In this document: one piece after another, positions 15,807 to 24,650 of the stretch
Position numbering within the stretch: the stretch's first letter is position 1
Layout of the letters: every line of letters begins with the position of its first letter
NCBI RefSeq assembly: GCF_963678635.1
Contig: NW_026971607.1
Coordinates: forward strand, 1-64,000
Direction of reading: 5' to 3'
DNA: 64,000 nucleotides
Source: Symsagittifera roscoffensis
Taxonomy: Eukaryota > Xenacoelomorpha > Acoela > Convolutidae
Position numbers and translations under genes: made by a program
Notes under the pieces: model-generated
Told to the model about the DNA's origin: nothing
The model's input: the letters and a program-made list of their open reading frames with translations, nothing else
Database searches by the model: none

Positions 15807-18344
15807 ATGGATGTGAAAGTCACAAATTCCACCAGCAGGTCTAGAGGTCCCAGCAACGAGAGAAGAAATGTGGTCGAGACGGAAAAACAGTTAGAGTCGA
15901 TGAAATATCGCTTGACTCAAGAGAATGGCTGGTGGCCATTCCTGACACCAAGGCTGGAGAACGTCACGAACAAGACGAGGGAGGAAGCACCACCCCTCGT
16001 AAAACAAGTCTGGAGTTTTCTAGAGAAGCAACTGGAGCTAGCTGAAGTAAGAGACATGACGGTGGCTAGATTTGTCTCGGCCGCCAATGAAGTGACGATT
16101 GGAGGGTTCTGGAGAGAGCACGCCAAAGGCGAACTGAAGACTAGGAGAGATTACGAGATTCTCAAGTTCTTGAGTCCTTGCTGGGAGAAGGAATTCTTGG
16201 CAGGAATATTCGGTACCACGGCGACTATCTTTGGAGCCTTCGTACAGGAGATACTGGGCATGCCCATCAGCCTGCTCTTGGCCCTGTATTTGGTCTACCC
16301 CAGATACTTGTTCAACATGGGCCCAGCATACATGTTTAGTCGAGGAGTGGAGACACTTCGAGTTGATGGGTACCTGGCACTAGTACTCTTGACCCATGGG
16401 GAATTGGTGTCGTTTCATCGATTAATGGAATATGGAGAGCCTCTGTCTATGGGGAGAGTCCACACGAGCATTGAAACCAGCTCCTACAAGTGTGCCGCAG
16501 GGTTGAAGACGTTGCTAGTACAATACCTCATGATGCAAAATCGGCACATGACGGGTGAAGATGAGAATCCAACCTCGAGAGAAGAATGGAGGAAGACGAA
16601 CAGAGGGATGCCTCTGTTGACGGACCTATGCCTGGCAATGAGGTCGGACCCAATGGGGATAATCCGGGGTCTAGAGGAGGTTGTGACCTGCATTTATGGT
16701 CCAGCAGTGACGTACGCGTTTCCAGATCCCCTGGTGACAACGTATCGTCACTCGGTGACGCACTTGAGTCTCATCAGTGTACTGGATGGTACAGCGCTGA
16801 ATTGGTGTCAGCAAGAGGTGCTCAGAGCGTGTATGAGCAACACGGTACTCTTTGGAAAAGTGAAAGATGCCGAGCTGATAGTGTGCAACTTCAGGGGACA
16901 AATGCAATGTAGAATGGGAGGCAAGCGAGAGGGCCCCATTGAAATGTATCCCAAGTTTTGGAACTTAAACCCATTGACGGCCGACGGACGAGAAGTCTTG
17001 AGAATCCCCGCCTGGAAGGAGTGCTTTGCACTAGTTAAGAGGGAGCTGGAGGCCATAATGGAGAAAGAAATCCTCCCAGCCACCATGCCTGAGTTCCCGA
17101 CAGTCAGGAGGATGACCTTGGGAATGAACAGTCCCTTGGTAGTTCCCTCCGTAATGGCAAAGATGACGACGGAGGAAATGCAGAAGCATTTCACGGATGG
17201 CTGGGACCCCCTGTTCAGCGGCTACACGGCGGCGGTTTACTTCCATACCAGCGAGACGAAGGTAAATTCGTGGACGACGCAAGCGAAAAAGAGTAGAGGT
17301 TCGCAGCCCCCCGGATTTGAGGTGCGGAAGGTCTTGAGAACTCTTGAGAAGGAGGGACTTGAGAACATGCTACCCATATGGGATGATGGCAGGATGATCG
17401 TGATGGAGGGGCACGTCGCATTGGTGGACGACATGAAATTTGCCACGAGAAAATATAAGGCACCCTATGGCTTGGAACAGGTGGAAGTGAGACAGGGGGG
17501 AACAGAACTAGATGCAGCAGGTCAACTGCATGTAGCACTGACGGAATACAAAAAGCTGGATCCTACGACACCATCACCACTGTCAGTGGACACGCCTGGA
17601 GACAAGAGGAGTGGACCCGTTGAGGACCGATTCAAAAGAATTCTCGAGAGAAGGAGAAATGAATCAGAGGAAGAGAGTATGGATGAAACTCTCAGTGAAG
17701 CTGGAGAAGACATGGAGATAGGGAACACGCCTGAACCAGGGCCATCAGGGGAGGAGCTCACCACTCAAGAGCTGTTGAAAGACTTGAGCGAGGAGAATTG
17801 GGCAGATACTGCCACCCCACCTCTGAATCCGTCCCCCAGGAAGAACCTGGAATTGCCATTGGCAGGTGAGACCTTCAATATGGGGATGTTGCTCTTGAGC
17901 TCGGAGGAAAGGGAGAAGAACACGTTCGAAGGGAACAGGGACATGTTCCTGGGATCTCTTAAGGACGATGCTTGGCAGGAGTTCCTAGAAGAATTCAATC
18001 AAGAAGTGGGCAGCGAGACGACGCTGGACAAGTTCAAGAAGGAACTGTGGGACACAGTAGTGAGGTTTGGGGAACCGCTCCTGATAGGAGCGGGCCTGGA
18101 CGAGAAAGCAAGAAAAGAGCTGCTGAACAAGCTAGTGGAGCTGAGGAACTCACGATCGAAGGCTAGAGAAGAAAAATGTGAGGACAGCTCTACTCTGAAA
18201 CAAAAAACTGTAGATAAAATAGTTGATGATAAAAAAAGGGATAAGGTTGGGACTAGTAATATGATTAAAAGTACTAATATCCTTAAGGCTCGAGCAGGGG
18301 GGAGGCAAGAGTTGGAGGAGTGGATGGAGAGGTCGAATCAGTGA
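15807..18344 (+). CDS. ORF4 of element A: conserved protein of unknown function
   Basis: Protein of 845 residues, nine bases downstream of ORF3. Not recognised. The first ~560 residues look globular and align with remnants in B and C; well-kept blocks include GMPLLTDL near 270 and YGPA near 298, and a hydrophobic stretch lies near 135-175. The C-terminal ~250 residues are acidic, proline- and serine-rich and poorly conserved. No signal peptide, fusion peptide, furin site or C-terminal anchor suggests an envelope protein. Probably translated from the same RNA as ORF3. It overlaps ORF5 by 25 bases in a different frame. Confidence 0.8.
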   Translation: MDVKVTNSTSRSRGPSNERRNVVETEKQLESMKYRLTQENGWWPFLTPRLENVTNKTREEAPPLVKQVWSFLEKQLELAEVRDMTVARFVSAANEVTIGGFWREHAKGELKTRRDYEILKFLSPCWEKEFLAGIFGTTATIFGAFVQEILGMPISLLLALYLVYPRYLFNMGPAYMFSRGVETLRVDGYLALVLLTHGELVSFHRLMEYGEPLSMGRVHTSIETSSYKCAAGLKTLLVQYLMMQNRHMTGEDENPTSREEWRKTNRGMPLLTDLCLAMRSDPMGIIRGLEEVVTCIYGPAVTYAFPDPLVTTYRHSVTHLSLISVLDGTALNWCQQEVLRACMSNTVLFGKVKDAELIVCNFRGQMQCRMGGKREGPIEMYPKFWNLNPLTADGREVLRIPAWKECFALVKRELEAIMEKEILPATMPEFPTVRRMTLGMNSPLVVPSVMAKMTTEEMQKHFTDGWDPLFSGYTAAVYFHTSETKVNSWTTQAKKSRGSQPPGFEVRKVLRTLEKEGLENMLPIWDDGRMIVMEGHVALVDDMKFATRKYKAPYGLEQVEVRQGGTELDAAGQLHVALTEYKKLDPTTPSPLSVDTPGDKRSGPVEDRFKRILERRRNESEEESMDETLSEAGEDMEIGNTPEPGPSGEELTTQELLKDLSEENWADTATPPLNPSPRKNLELPLAGETFNMGMLLLSSEEREKNTFEGNRDMFLGSLKDDAWQEFLEEFNQEVGSETTLDKFKKELWDTVVRFGEPLLIGAGLDEKARKELLNKLVELRNSRSKAREEKCEDSSTLKQKTVDKIVDDKKRDKVGTSNMIKSTNILKARAGGRQELEEWMERSNQ

Positions 18345-20575
18345 TGATAGCCACAACACCCTCAAGCAGAGATGTGAAGACTCGCAAGAGGAAGAGAGAA
18401 GTGGAAGGATTGGGTAGTCCTTCAGTGGATGCCGTTTCGGAAGGAAACTTGAGAGAGACGGCGCCCATCGTTTTGGCTCGATGCAAGACGGCGGCATACA
18501 AGAACAGCTCGGAGCTCAGGAGACCACTTGAAATAGAAAAGGAGATAGAGGTTTCCGCCAGTTCGACGTCGGAAGAAGACTTCAAGCCTCAGAAGATAAA
18601 CGTGAAGAGAGGTTCAACGAACGGACAGGTAGGGGAAGTGGATGTCGGCAAAGAATGGATCTCGAAGGCACATCAGGACATGGGCAAACAGGGGACGAGT
18701 GATCCATTGGAGAGGAACAAGACGAGGAACACTTCCCGGACGTGGTGGGTGGCCCTCGAAACATTGAAGGAAATGGAGGACTGCTTGAAGAAGTTGGACA
18801 GTGGAGTAGCTCGCAAGCGACGCAATTGGGCCACCCAGCAAAAAGCCGAGGTTAATAAGATAGAAATGGCAAATCATCTGAAGAGGTCCTGGCAGAGTTT
18901 GTTGAAGGATCATTTTGAAGAGGCAATGAGGACACCCTCATCAGCACCGCCATTAATGGCGAATCCCTTCGTTAGAACTGCGGGACAATTAATGTTCACC
19001 TGGAGTCTGGTGGGAATAGAGTTGGAGACATTGACCTCGTATGACAGGCTGAAGTTGGGAAGCAAGAAGCTAGAGGTGTATCAGGCACTGATGCAACACG
19101 TGGCCAGGGACAATTCAGGCTTGAGCCTGGCTAGAAGAAAAGATGCCACATGTTTCTTGAGATGGATAATGTCAATGATGTCTGATAGCACCATCCTGGC
19201 ATGCCACCAGAGAGCAAGCGGAAGTAAAACCATGGAAAAAAGAGTCTCAACGATCATCTTGAACGTATATCAGAGTACAGGAATAGAGAAGGAAGATGGT
19301 TCCAGACTATCCTTAGAGAACCATAGAAAGCTAGACGAGGTACGGAGGTTCTCTAATAAGAAGTTCGAGGAAGAACATGATGTTCACCGTAACCTGGCCT
19401 CGTCAGAGCAGTACTCGAGGCTCAGCGAGAAGGGGGAATACCAATATGTGTCTGGAGTGATGGGAATAGCCTACAATCCCTTCTTAGACTCGGAAGCTGG
19501 AGGAGCCCACAGAAACCATGAGGTAGCGGAGCTACTGAAGTTTTGGACAGAGAGAATAATGGAAATAGACGCGGTGGAAAAAGAGGGGCCGAGCCTGGGC
19601 CTGATTCTTGAGAAAACACCAGAGGTGGTAAGCATACCGCGCTCAAACAAGAGAGTTGAAGTGAACATGGGCGGTGGAAATGGCTTGTTAACCACGAATT
19701 TGGGATCGGTATGGAAGCTACTAAGACCCTCCTGGTGTCCACATCCCCACGCGAGTCTAATCGAGGAAACCACCGAGCGAGTGAGGTTAGCACCAACGGA
19801 AGATGAATATCTGGCAAAGTTGAGTGTGCTGCATAAACTAATCACGCCTCAGATGCAAGAGCCAAGCGAAAAGACGAGCAATCCCGGGTCAGCAAAGAAA
19901 TTGGAGCCGGGTAGCTGTCTGGATTCGACGTGTGGGAACGGAGAGCACACCTGCGATGGATGGTCATGCGTCAGAATACTGTCATTTCAAAAAGAAGACC
20001 TGGTCACTTGGTTCGAAGACATCACAGAAAGGGAGAAAAGTGAAGTGCAAATAGTAGCGGAATGTTACGCGAGAACCACGGTGAATATAGCGACAGCTCT
20101 CGGATTCTTCTCGAGAATGTGTGGTCTGCAGGCACTGGAGAGACTAGAATCTGAACATCATTTAGTGACGGCGTTGAGCGTAGAATCATGGCCCGGGGTG
20201 TTGCAGGTGACTCAAAAACACATCCGGAGCTGGAAGGTTGGTCTTGAGGCGGAAATGGGATTTCCCATGAGCGAAGCTTATGGCTTGCCCTTGAACGCGA
20301 AATCGCTGATAGGGTCAATGATGGCCAACTTGTGCGGAAGCCACTACCCGCTGCACATGGCGATGGTGGAAGTGTCCAGCCAGAGAATACTGGTGGACAA
20401 GGCCTTCTCAGTGCCCAAGTGCGTGAGGTTGGCTCGGATATCGCATCACTCGCACAAGTTGTTGAGAAAAATCAGAGGGACAGTACCAAAAGAATTGAGA
20501 GATGACTTGAGTGAAATCTGGGGAGAAGAACTTCTGAAGTTGGAGAGAGAAAACACAAGCGATCACGAGAGATAA
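18320..20575 (+). CDS. ORF5 of element A: conserved Cys/His-containing protein (first part)
   Basis: Protein of 751 residues, unrecognised, beginning inside the end of ORF4 in the -1 frame. The N-terminal ~150 residues are basic and variable. Conserved blocks include LRRFSNK-like and GIAYNPF motifs. A Cys/His cluster at about 532-550 (GSCLDSTCGNGEHTC and a further Cys) is shared with B and, less perfectly, C, and may bind metal. AFSVPKCVRL near 694 is almost invariant. The TAA at 20573-20575 is probably a mutation: the same frame continues through 20579-21502, and in both B and C this junction is open. Confidence 0.8.
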   Translation: MDGEVESVMIATTPSSRDVKTRKRKREVEGLGSPSVDAVSEGNLRETAPIVLARCKTAAYKNSSELRRPLEIEKEIEVSASSTSEEDFKPQKINVKRGSTNGQVGEVDVGKEWISKAHQDMGKQGTSDPLERNKTRNTSRTWWVALETLKEMEDCLKKLDSGVARKRRNWATQQKAEVNKIEMANHLKRSWQSLLKDHFEEAMRTPSSAPPLMANPFVRTAGQLMFTWSLVGIELETLTSYDRLKLGSKKLEVYQALMQHVARDNSGLSLARRKDATCFLRWIMSMMSDSTILACHQRASGSKTMEKRVSTIILNVYQSTGIEKEDGSRLSLENHRKLDEVRRFSNKKFEEEHDVHRNLASSEQYSRLSEKGEYQYVSGVMGIAYNPFLDSEAGGAHRNHEVAELLKFWTERIMEIDAVEKEGPSLGLILEKTPEVVSIPRSNKRVEVNMGGGNGLLTTNLGSVWKLLRPSWCPHPHASLIEETTERVRLAPTEDEYLAKLSVLHKLITPQMQEPSEKTSNPGSAKKLEPGSCLDSTCGNGEHTCDGWSCVRILSFQKEDLVTWFEDITEREKSEVQIVAECYARTTVNIATALGFFSRMCGLQALERLESEHHLVTALSVESWPGVLQVTQKHIRSWKVGLEAEMGFPMSEAYGLPLNAKSLIGSMMANLCGSHYPLHMAMVEVSSQRILVDKAFSVPKCVRLARISHHSHKLLRKIRGTVPKELRDDLSEIWGEELLKLERENTSDHER

Positions 20576-20578
20576 AAC

Positions 20579-21502
20579 GTGATCGGAAAACCTGTGGGAA
20601 GTGCTCCAAACCTGGAAGATAACGACACGATGCATGAGAAAATGATGGAGCTTGAGCCTCTCTTGGAAGCCTCAGGGGAGCGTAATCTCAGGAGCATTGA
20701 GATCTCCCATGGGGAATGCCCATGCCACTGTTTGGCACAAACTGTGTGGTATCCAGATCACAAGAACCTTTGCCTGGTGTGGGATGTGGAAGAGATTCGG
20801 TCGATCGGACTACCGGATCACCGACAGAAGGTGACGCTCTTAGTAGTGAGTACGATGTTAGCTCTGAGATGGATAGAAAAGAATATAACGAAGTATCGGG
20901 AGGCGACGACGCCAACGGCTGAGTCAATATACGCGATAGACTACAGCAGGAGACTCGAGTTGTTTGAGACTGCGTGCAAAGTATTCGCCATACCGACGGA
21001 AGTCAGACACGTATGGAGCCGCTTGAGGTACTTTCCGTGGTTTCGGGCGACACTGACGTCTTGGCTGTACATGACAACGAAAGATCACATGAGAAAACAT
21101 CAAAAGGAGTATCGACAGTTCCAGGCCGAGATTGGGCCGGAAGCTTTCAAGAGACCCCTGCTAACCCATCGTAATGCGATCACGACAGGATGGAAAAGAG
21201 TGGGTAAGATGTCTAGAGACAATACCAAAGCGAGGGAATCGATACTAGAGGAGGACCTGGCGAAGAACGTGAGCTTGAGCCTGCACAACTCCTTTTGTTT
21301 GAACCGAGAAGCTAGGGTGAAGGCACTACCCAACCAGGCAAAGAGGTTGCAAGAGCAAAGAGAATGGATGCGATCCTATGAACAGCTGAAGGCTTGGGAG
21401 GAGATTGTGATTAGCTCCGATGATGAAGAGGAACTGTTGAGACAGTTTGCCGTATCTAGTACTTCAGGGTGCAGTACCTCCAAGGCGAAGAGTGCGAGAT
21501 GA
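20579..21502 (+). CDS. ORF6 of element A: C-terminal part of ORF5, cut off by a stop
   Basis: In frame with ORF5 and separated from it by one TAA. Its nominal start is GTG, which also argues that it is not a separate gene. It carries the conserved PCHCLAQ block near 20725 (His, Cys-x-His-Cys pattern shared with B and C), a basic middle part, and an NSFC motif near 21287. The C terminus is acidic and serine-rich. It might be made by readthrough, but loss by nonsense mutation is simpler. Function unknown. Confidence 0.75.
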   Translation: MIGKPVGSAPNLEDNDTMHEKMMELEPLLEASGERNLRSIEISHGECPCHCLAQTVWYPDHKNLCLVWDVEEIRSIGLPDHRQKVTLLVVSTMLALRWIEKNITKYREATTPTAESIYAIDYSRRLELFETACKVFAIPTEVRHVWSRLRYFPWFRATLTSWLYMTTKDHMRKHQKEYRQFQAEIGPEAFKRPLLTHRNAITTGWKRVGKMSRDNTKARESILEEDLAKNVSLSLHNSFCLNREARVKALPNQAKRLQEQREWMRSYEQLKAWEEIVISSDDEEELLRQFAVSSTSGCSTSKAKSAR

Positions 21503-21918
21503 ATGGGCAAATCGGATGGATCTTGAGTCTTGAGAGGGAAGGGGGGCTTGAGCGTGGATCCGAGTGAAACTTGGATTCACGAAAAAGAAATTTTAACAAA
21601 GCAAATATTGTTACTAATATACTATATTTATTATATAAATCGAAATGCTGCATGACAATTTCCTGATTGAATAGGACAAAAGAAATTTTAAATGATTGGC
21701 TTGAAAAGCGAGAATTCAAGGGTGCAGGTGTGTGCAGATTTTGATTGCTGTTTAGCAATAGCGTGAAAATTTTACATGGCTGTGAATTTTGGGGTGTAGA
21801 TAAGCTTAAGTCTGCTGCAAACTTCTGTAAATGACCACTGGCACTGTATCTTGAGCAACACTCGGTTTTCTGGGACTCACTGGCAGAAGACAGCACGCGA
21901 TGAGGACATCGATCTCGA
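21503..21918 (+). other. 3' noncoding region of element A
   Basis: About 415 AT-rich bases between ORF6 and the purine-rich tract. No gene is visible; a few CTTGAG words occur. The last 20 bases (GAGGACATCGATCTCGAG) resemble the corresponding part of B (GAGGACATTGACCGGAC) and of C. Confidence 0.7.
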
Positions 21919-21930
21919 GTCCGGGGAGTA
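21919..21930 (+). promoter_or_regulatory. 3' polypurine-type tract of element A
   Basis: GTCCGGGGAGTA lies immediately before the TGTG start of the 3' LTR. The same sequence abuts the LTR in B (47247-47259) and C (48197-48209, minus strand). This position is where plus-strand synthesis is primed in LTR elements. Confidence 0.85.
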
Positions 21931-22790
21931 TGTGCCAGTCGGTCATATTTGGAAGTTTGACCTTGAGAGAAGCAAAAAGCGCTTAATTTTGGAGTGAAAT
22001 TTTATTTTTCAAAATTTCGAATGGAGCCTGTCATGCACGATTTTCTCGCGATGACTGAAAATCAGAAAAAGAGAAGTCAGAACAATTGAGTAACAATCGC
22101 GGGAAAGTTGCTAGAAAAATCGGTGGGAAATTGCTATTCGCAATTTCAATAGCAACAATAACCTAGAGTAGAGCTGTCCCATCTAAAACAGAGACGAGCG
22201 CATTCCCACGAACTGGATTGTTGCGATTGGAATACGATTATTAACTGGACCAGAGTGAACCTTCGGTGGAAAGGTGGACAGCTAGAGTGTCCCAATGGTT
22301 CACGAGAACTTGCAGTCTAGAGTAAAAACTTGTTCTTGTTGTTAAAACTGACTAACATTAAACTCATTTTAGTTACTTTATTGATTCTTGAGTTGTTTAC
22401 CGACTTATTTACTTCCTGGTTCTTGAGCGTGCTACTATGTGAGTACAAATTTAAATTCTAGAGTGTGTTTTATGATTGTTATGTTGAGGTAAGGCGAGTT
22501 TTAGGTTGATCCATCTGAAATGGATCAAAGTTCCACTGTCTAATAAAAAATAACTTAACGGATTGTTCCGACCCGGTTTTTAACGGCGTTCATGTATTTT
22601 GGGTATTTTGAGACCTAAGTATGGGGACGTTCTTAATTCTAGAGTGGGGGGATATTTTGGTAGTAGCCTTAAGCAGTAGCGGGTCGTAGTCTCATGTCAC
22701 AAGCGAACCGAATTGGCTCCGACTGATTTGAGGTGGAAAAACACAAGAGATAGTGTCCCTGATGTGTGACTGCAGTAGACGAATGTTACA
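21931..22790 (+). repeat. 3' LTR of element A
   Basis: 860 bases, TGTGCC...GTTACA. Direct copy of the 5' LTR with three substitutions and a 43-base deletion between GTCCCTGA and TGTGTGACTG near 22772. The hairpin and AATAAA recur at offset +21979. Confidence 0.95.
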
Positions 22791-22855
22791 AAGCGCTCGA
22801 CGACTGGACTGCTGAACTGGACAAGGGTCATTAGGTAGACATAGTTTACATTGAC
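22791..22855. other. Short spacer between elements A and C
   Basis: Sixty-five bases lying between the ends of A (+) and C (-). This is the only stretch that cannot be assigned to an element, and it may be host DNA or a remnant. No gene or motif is visible. Confidence 0.6.
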
Positions 22856-23712
22856 TGTAACATTCGCCCAAACACTACACAGCGACGGAGCGTAGAAAAA
22901 GTACCTATTAACGACTGGCAGGCGTCAGTTACCTTAATCCTACTCGTTTTTCATCGTCTCGACATTGCCAGTTGATTTTCTGGTCTGTTTAGGGCTAAGA
23001 AAAAAGTTACTATTTTTAGGCCATCAGTCAAACGATTTTTGATCAGCTTTCGTTTACATGCGAACACAACCATATAGCTGAGTCTCGGATCCTCAGACTA
23101 CGTGATTGCTATTAAAGACACGGCTCGAACAACTTATTTTATTGTGTTTTTGTGTGACAGTTCTAGATTAAATCTATTGGAGATAGATTGACCCCTTCCT
23201 CTTTCTAGCTACTCATACTCTAAAATATCAAGTAATACCGGTGTTAATTCAGACGACATCCAAGTAGCTACAATGTCAGTTTTATATAGTCCCATCTCAT
23301 ACAACAGTCTCTGGGGGGCCAATCCTCCGCTCCCGTGTTCTGCCCGAGATAACGCTGTTATCTCTCCCAATTTGTGGCACGGGAGGGTTCCGTGGAATAT
23401 TCCTTCCCCACTGAAGCTTCCTTTTCCACCAATTTCCACTGCTAAGGTTCTTATCGTGTGTTATTGCCACGATAAGAGGCTTCGTTTCTTTCGTTCTTTC
23501 GTGCGACTGTTTTCTGCTATCTCTGTCGTTGTTGTGTTTTTCGTCTTTTCCAGTCAAAATGGCCGTCTTTTTGTATTTCTCAGATATTATGGCCCGTCAA
23601 TCGAAATTTTAAAAATTCAAATTTTCGGAATATCTAGACCCTCCTTCGCAGCATTTGCTTGTTGCTAAGGCCTTTTTTCGTCTTTTTCCGTGTCGCCGGA
23701 AGGTTGCGCCGT
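22856..23712 (-). repeat. 3' LTR of element C, main part (split by B)
   Basis: On the minus strand it ends GGGCGAATGTTACA, like the other LTRs. Read in that direction it shares blocks with the B LTR: AACCTTCCGG, GAATTTTTAAAATTTCG, ACGGCCATTTTG, AAAAACACAACAACGA. The missing first 25 bases are at 48172-48196 on the far side of B. Joined length is about 882 bases, similar to the other LTRs. Both orientation and content say that B landed in this LTR. Confidence 0.85.
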
Positions 23713-24623
23713 TGTGACATTCGACCAGAATGGATCAAAATGCAGATTCAGCAGATTCGGAAATTTAGCAGCGAACCTTCCGAATTGACGGTTTTAAGCG
23801 ATTAACGACGTTATTGGGACGATTAGTCAAACGGTGAAGGTCAAGATATTCTGGTATTTTGAAATTTTAAAAATTCGAAGTATGACGTCATATTTCTGAG
23901 AAACGTCAGAAACGGCCATTTTGGCAGAAAGTCGAAGAAAAACACAACAACGATAGTTGCGACGACGACAACAACGAGAAAATTGAGAATCAGAATCGGA
24001 GAAAAGCAGAAGTAGCAGAGACCGCTCCGAGTTGCAACTATTGTGTCGCTACAATAGTTGCAAGACCGTTGCGAACAACGGTGAAGGGTGGAAAACCAGC
24101 CTTCCGGAAGGAGAATAAGAGCCTTACTTCCCTGGATTCAAGAATCCGGAGGGTCTCGGGACTGGAACTGATATTGTTTTATATAAAATTTTAGCTTACC
24201 TGTCATATCCTGATTTGAATTTAATCAACATCTGAATTCATTCTACTAAGATGAGAAGCTAGGAGTTGGGGGAAAGGGTTGATCCATCTTCGATGGAGAT
24301 GATGATTTTTATCTACTGAACAAAAACAAAAATAATTCAATAAGTAGTAGTAGCCCTGTTTTTAGGAGTGACCTCGTGGTCTGGGGATACTGAGACCCAG
24401 CCATTAGCTCACTATTTCTGCTTGTAATTAAGTTAATTTGAGTGTTTTGACCGAAGCCGAAAGCAGTAACGTTTTTTGTCGACCCGATGTTAGAAAGACC
24501 ACCGAAAGTACTGGCTTGGTAGAGACGGTTAAAAGCATATAAAGCTCTGTTTAGACGTTAGCCAGCCGTCTTAGGACTTAGTTTTATTTTCCGTCGATAT
24601 GTATCTTCCGGGCGAATGTTACA
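23713..24623 (+). repeat. 5' LTR of element B
   Basis: 911 bases, TGTGACATTCG...GAATGTTACA. About twenty scattered differences from the 3' copy at 47260. It contains a TATATAAA box at 24180-24187, a hairpin CCATC-TTC-GATGG at 24284-24296 equivalent to the one in A, and the same terminal CGAATGTTACA as A and C. Confidence 0.95.
24180..24187 (+). promoter_or_regulatory. TATA-box candidate in B 5' LTR
   Basis: TATATAAA, kept in the 3' LTR at 47728-47735 despite changes around it. The hairpin about 100 bases downstream would then lie near the 5' end of the RNA. No start site can be proven from sequence. Confidence 0.5.
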
Positions 24624-24635
24624 TAGATGTTTTTA

Positions 24636-24650
24636 TGGCGCTCCTGGGTG
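24636..24650 (+). promoter_or_regulatory. Primer-binding site of element B
   Basis: TGGCGCTCCTGGGTG, identical to A, twelve bases after the LTR end. Identity across otherwise diverged families shows that both use the same tRNA primer. Confidence 0.85.

Larger units (their letters stand above)
1..22790 (+). mobile_element. Element A: giant Ty3/gypsy-type LTR retroelement, nearly complete
   Basis: LTR-bounded element of about 22.8 kb whose first ~49 bases lie before the window. Order: LTR, primer-binding site, long repeat-rich leader, gag-protease, pol, splice-acceptor spacer, ORF3 (SGNH hydrolase), ORF4, ORF5/6, purine-rich tract, LTR. The two LTRs match base for base over about 810 bases except for three substitutions (74, 176 and 257 versus 22053, 22155 and 22236) and a 43-base deletion in the 3' copy, so insertion was recent. 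Gag and Pol place it in Metaviridae. Four lesions in the coding region suggest this copy cannot move on its own. Confidence 0.95.

Noticed and set aside
20579-21502. ORF6 as an independent gene
   Set aside because: It is in frame with ORF5 behind a single TAA, begins at GTG, and the corresponding region is fused to ORF5 in B and C.
15807-21502. ORF4 or ORF5 as an envelope protein
   Set aside because: No signal peptide, cleavage site, fusion peptide or C-terminal membrane anchor is visible; the hydrophobic stretch of ORF4 is internal and its neighbours are not ectodomain-like.
23273-23668. 131-residue plus-strand open frame
   Set aside because: Lies antisense within the LTR of C; low-complexity phenylalanine-rich translation with no conservation signal.
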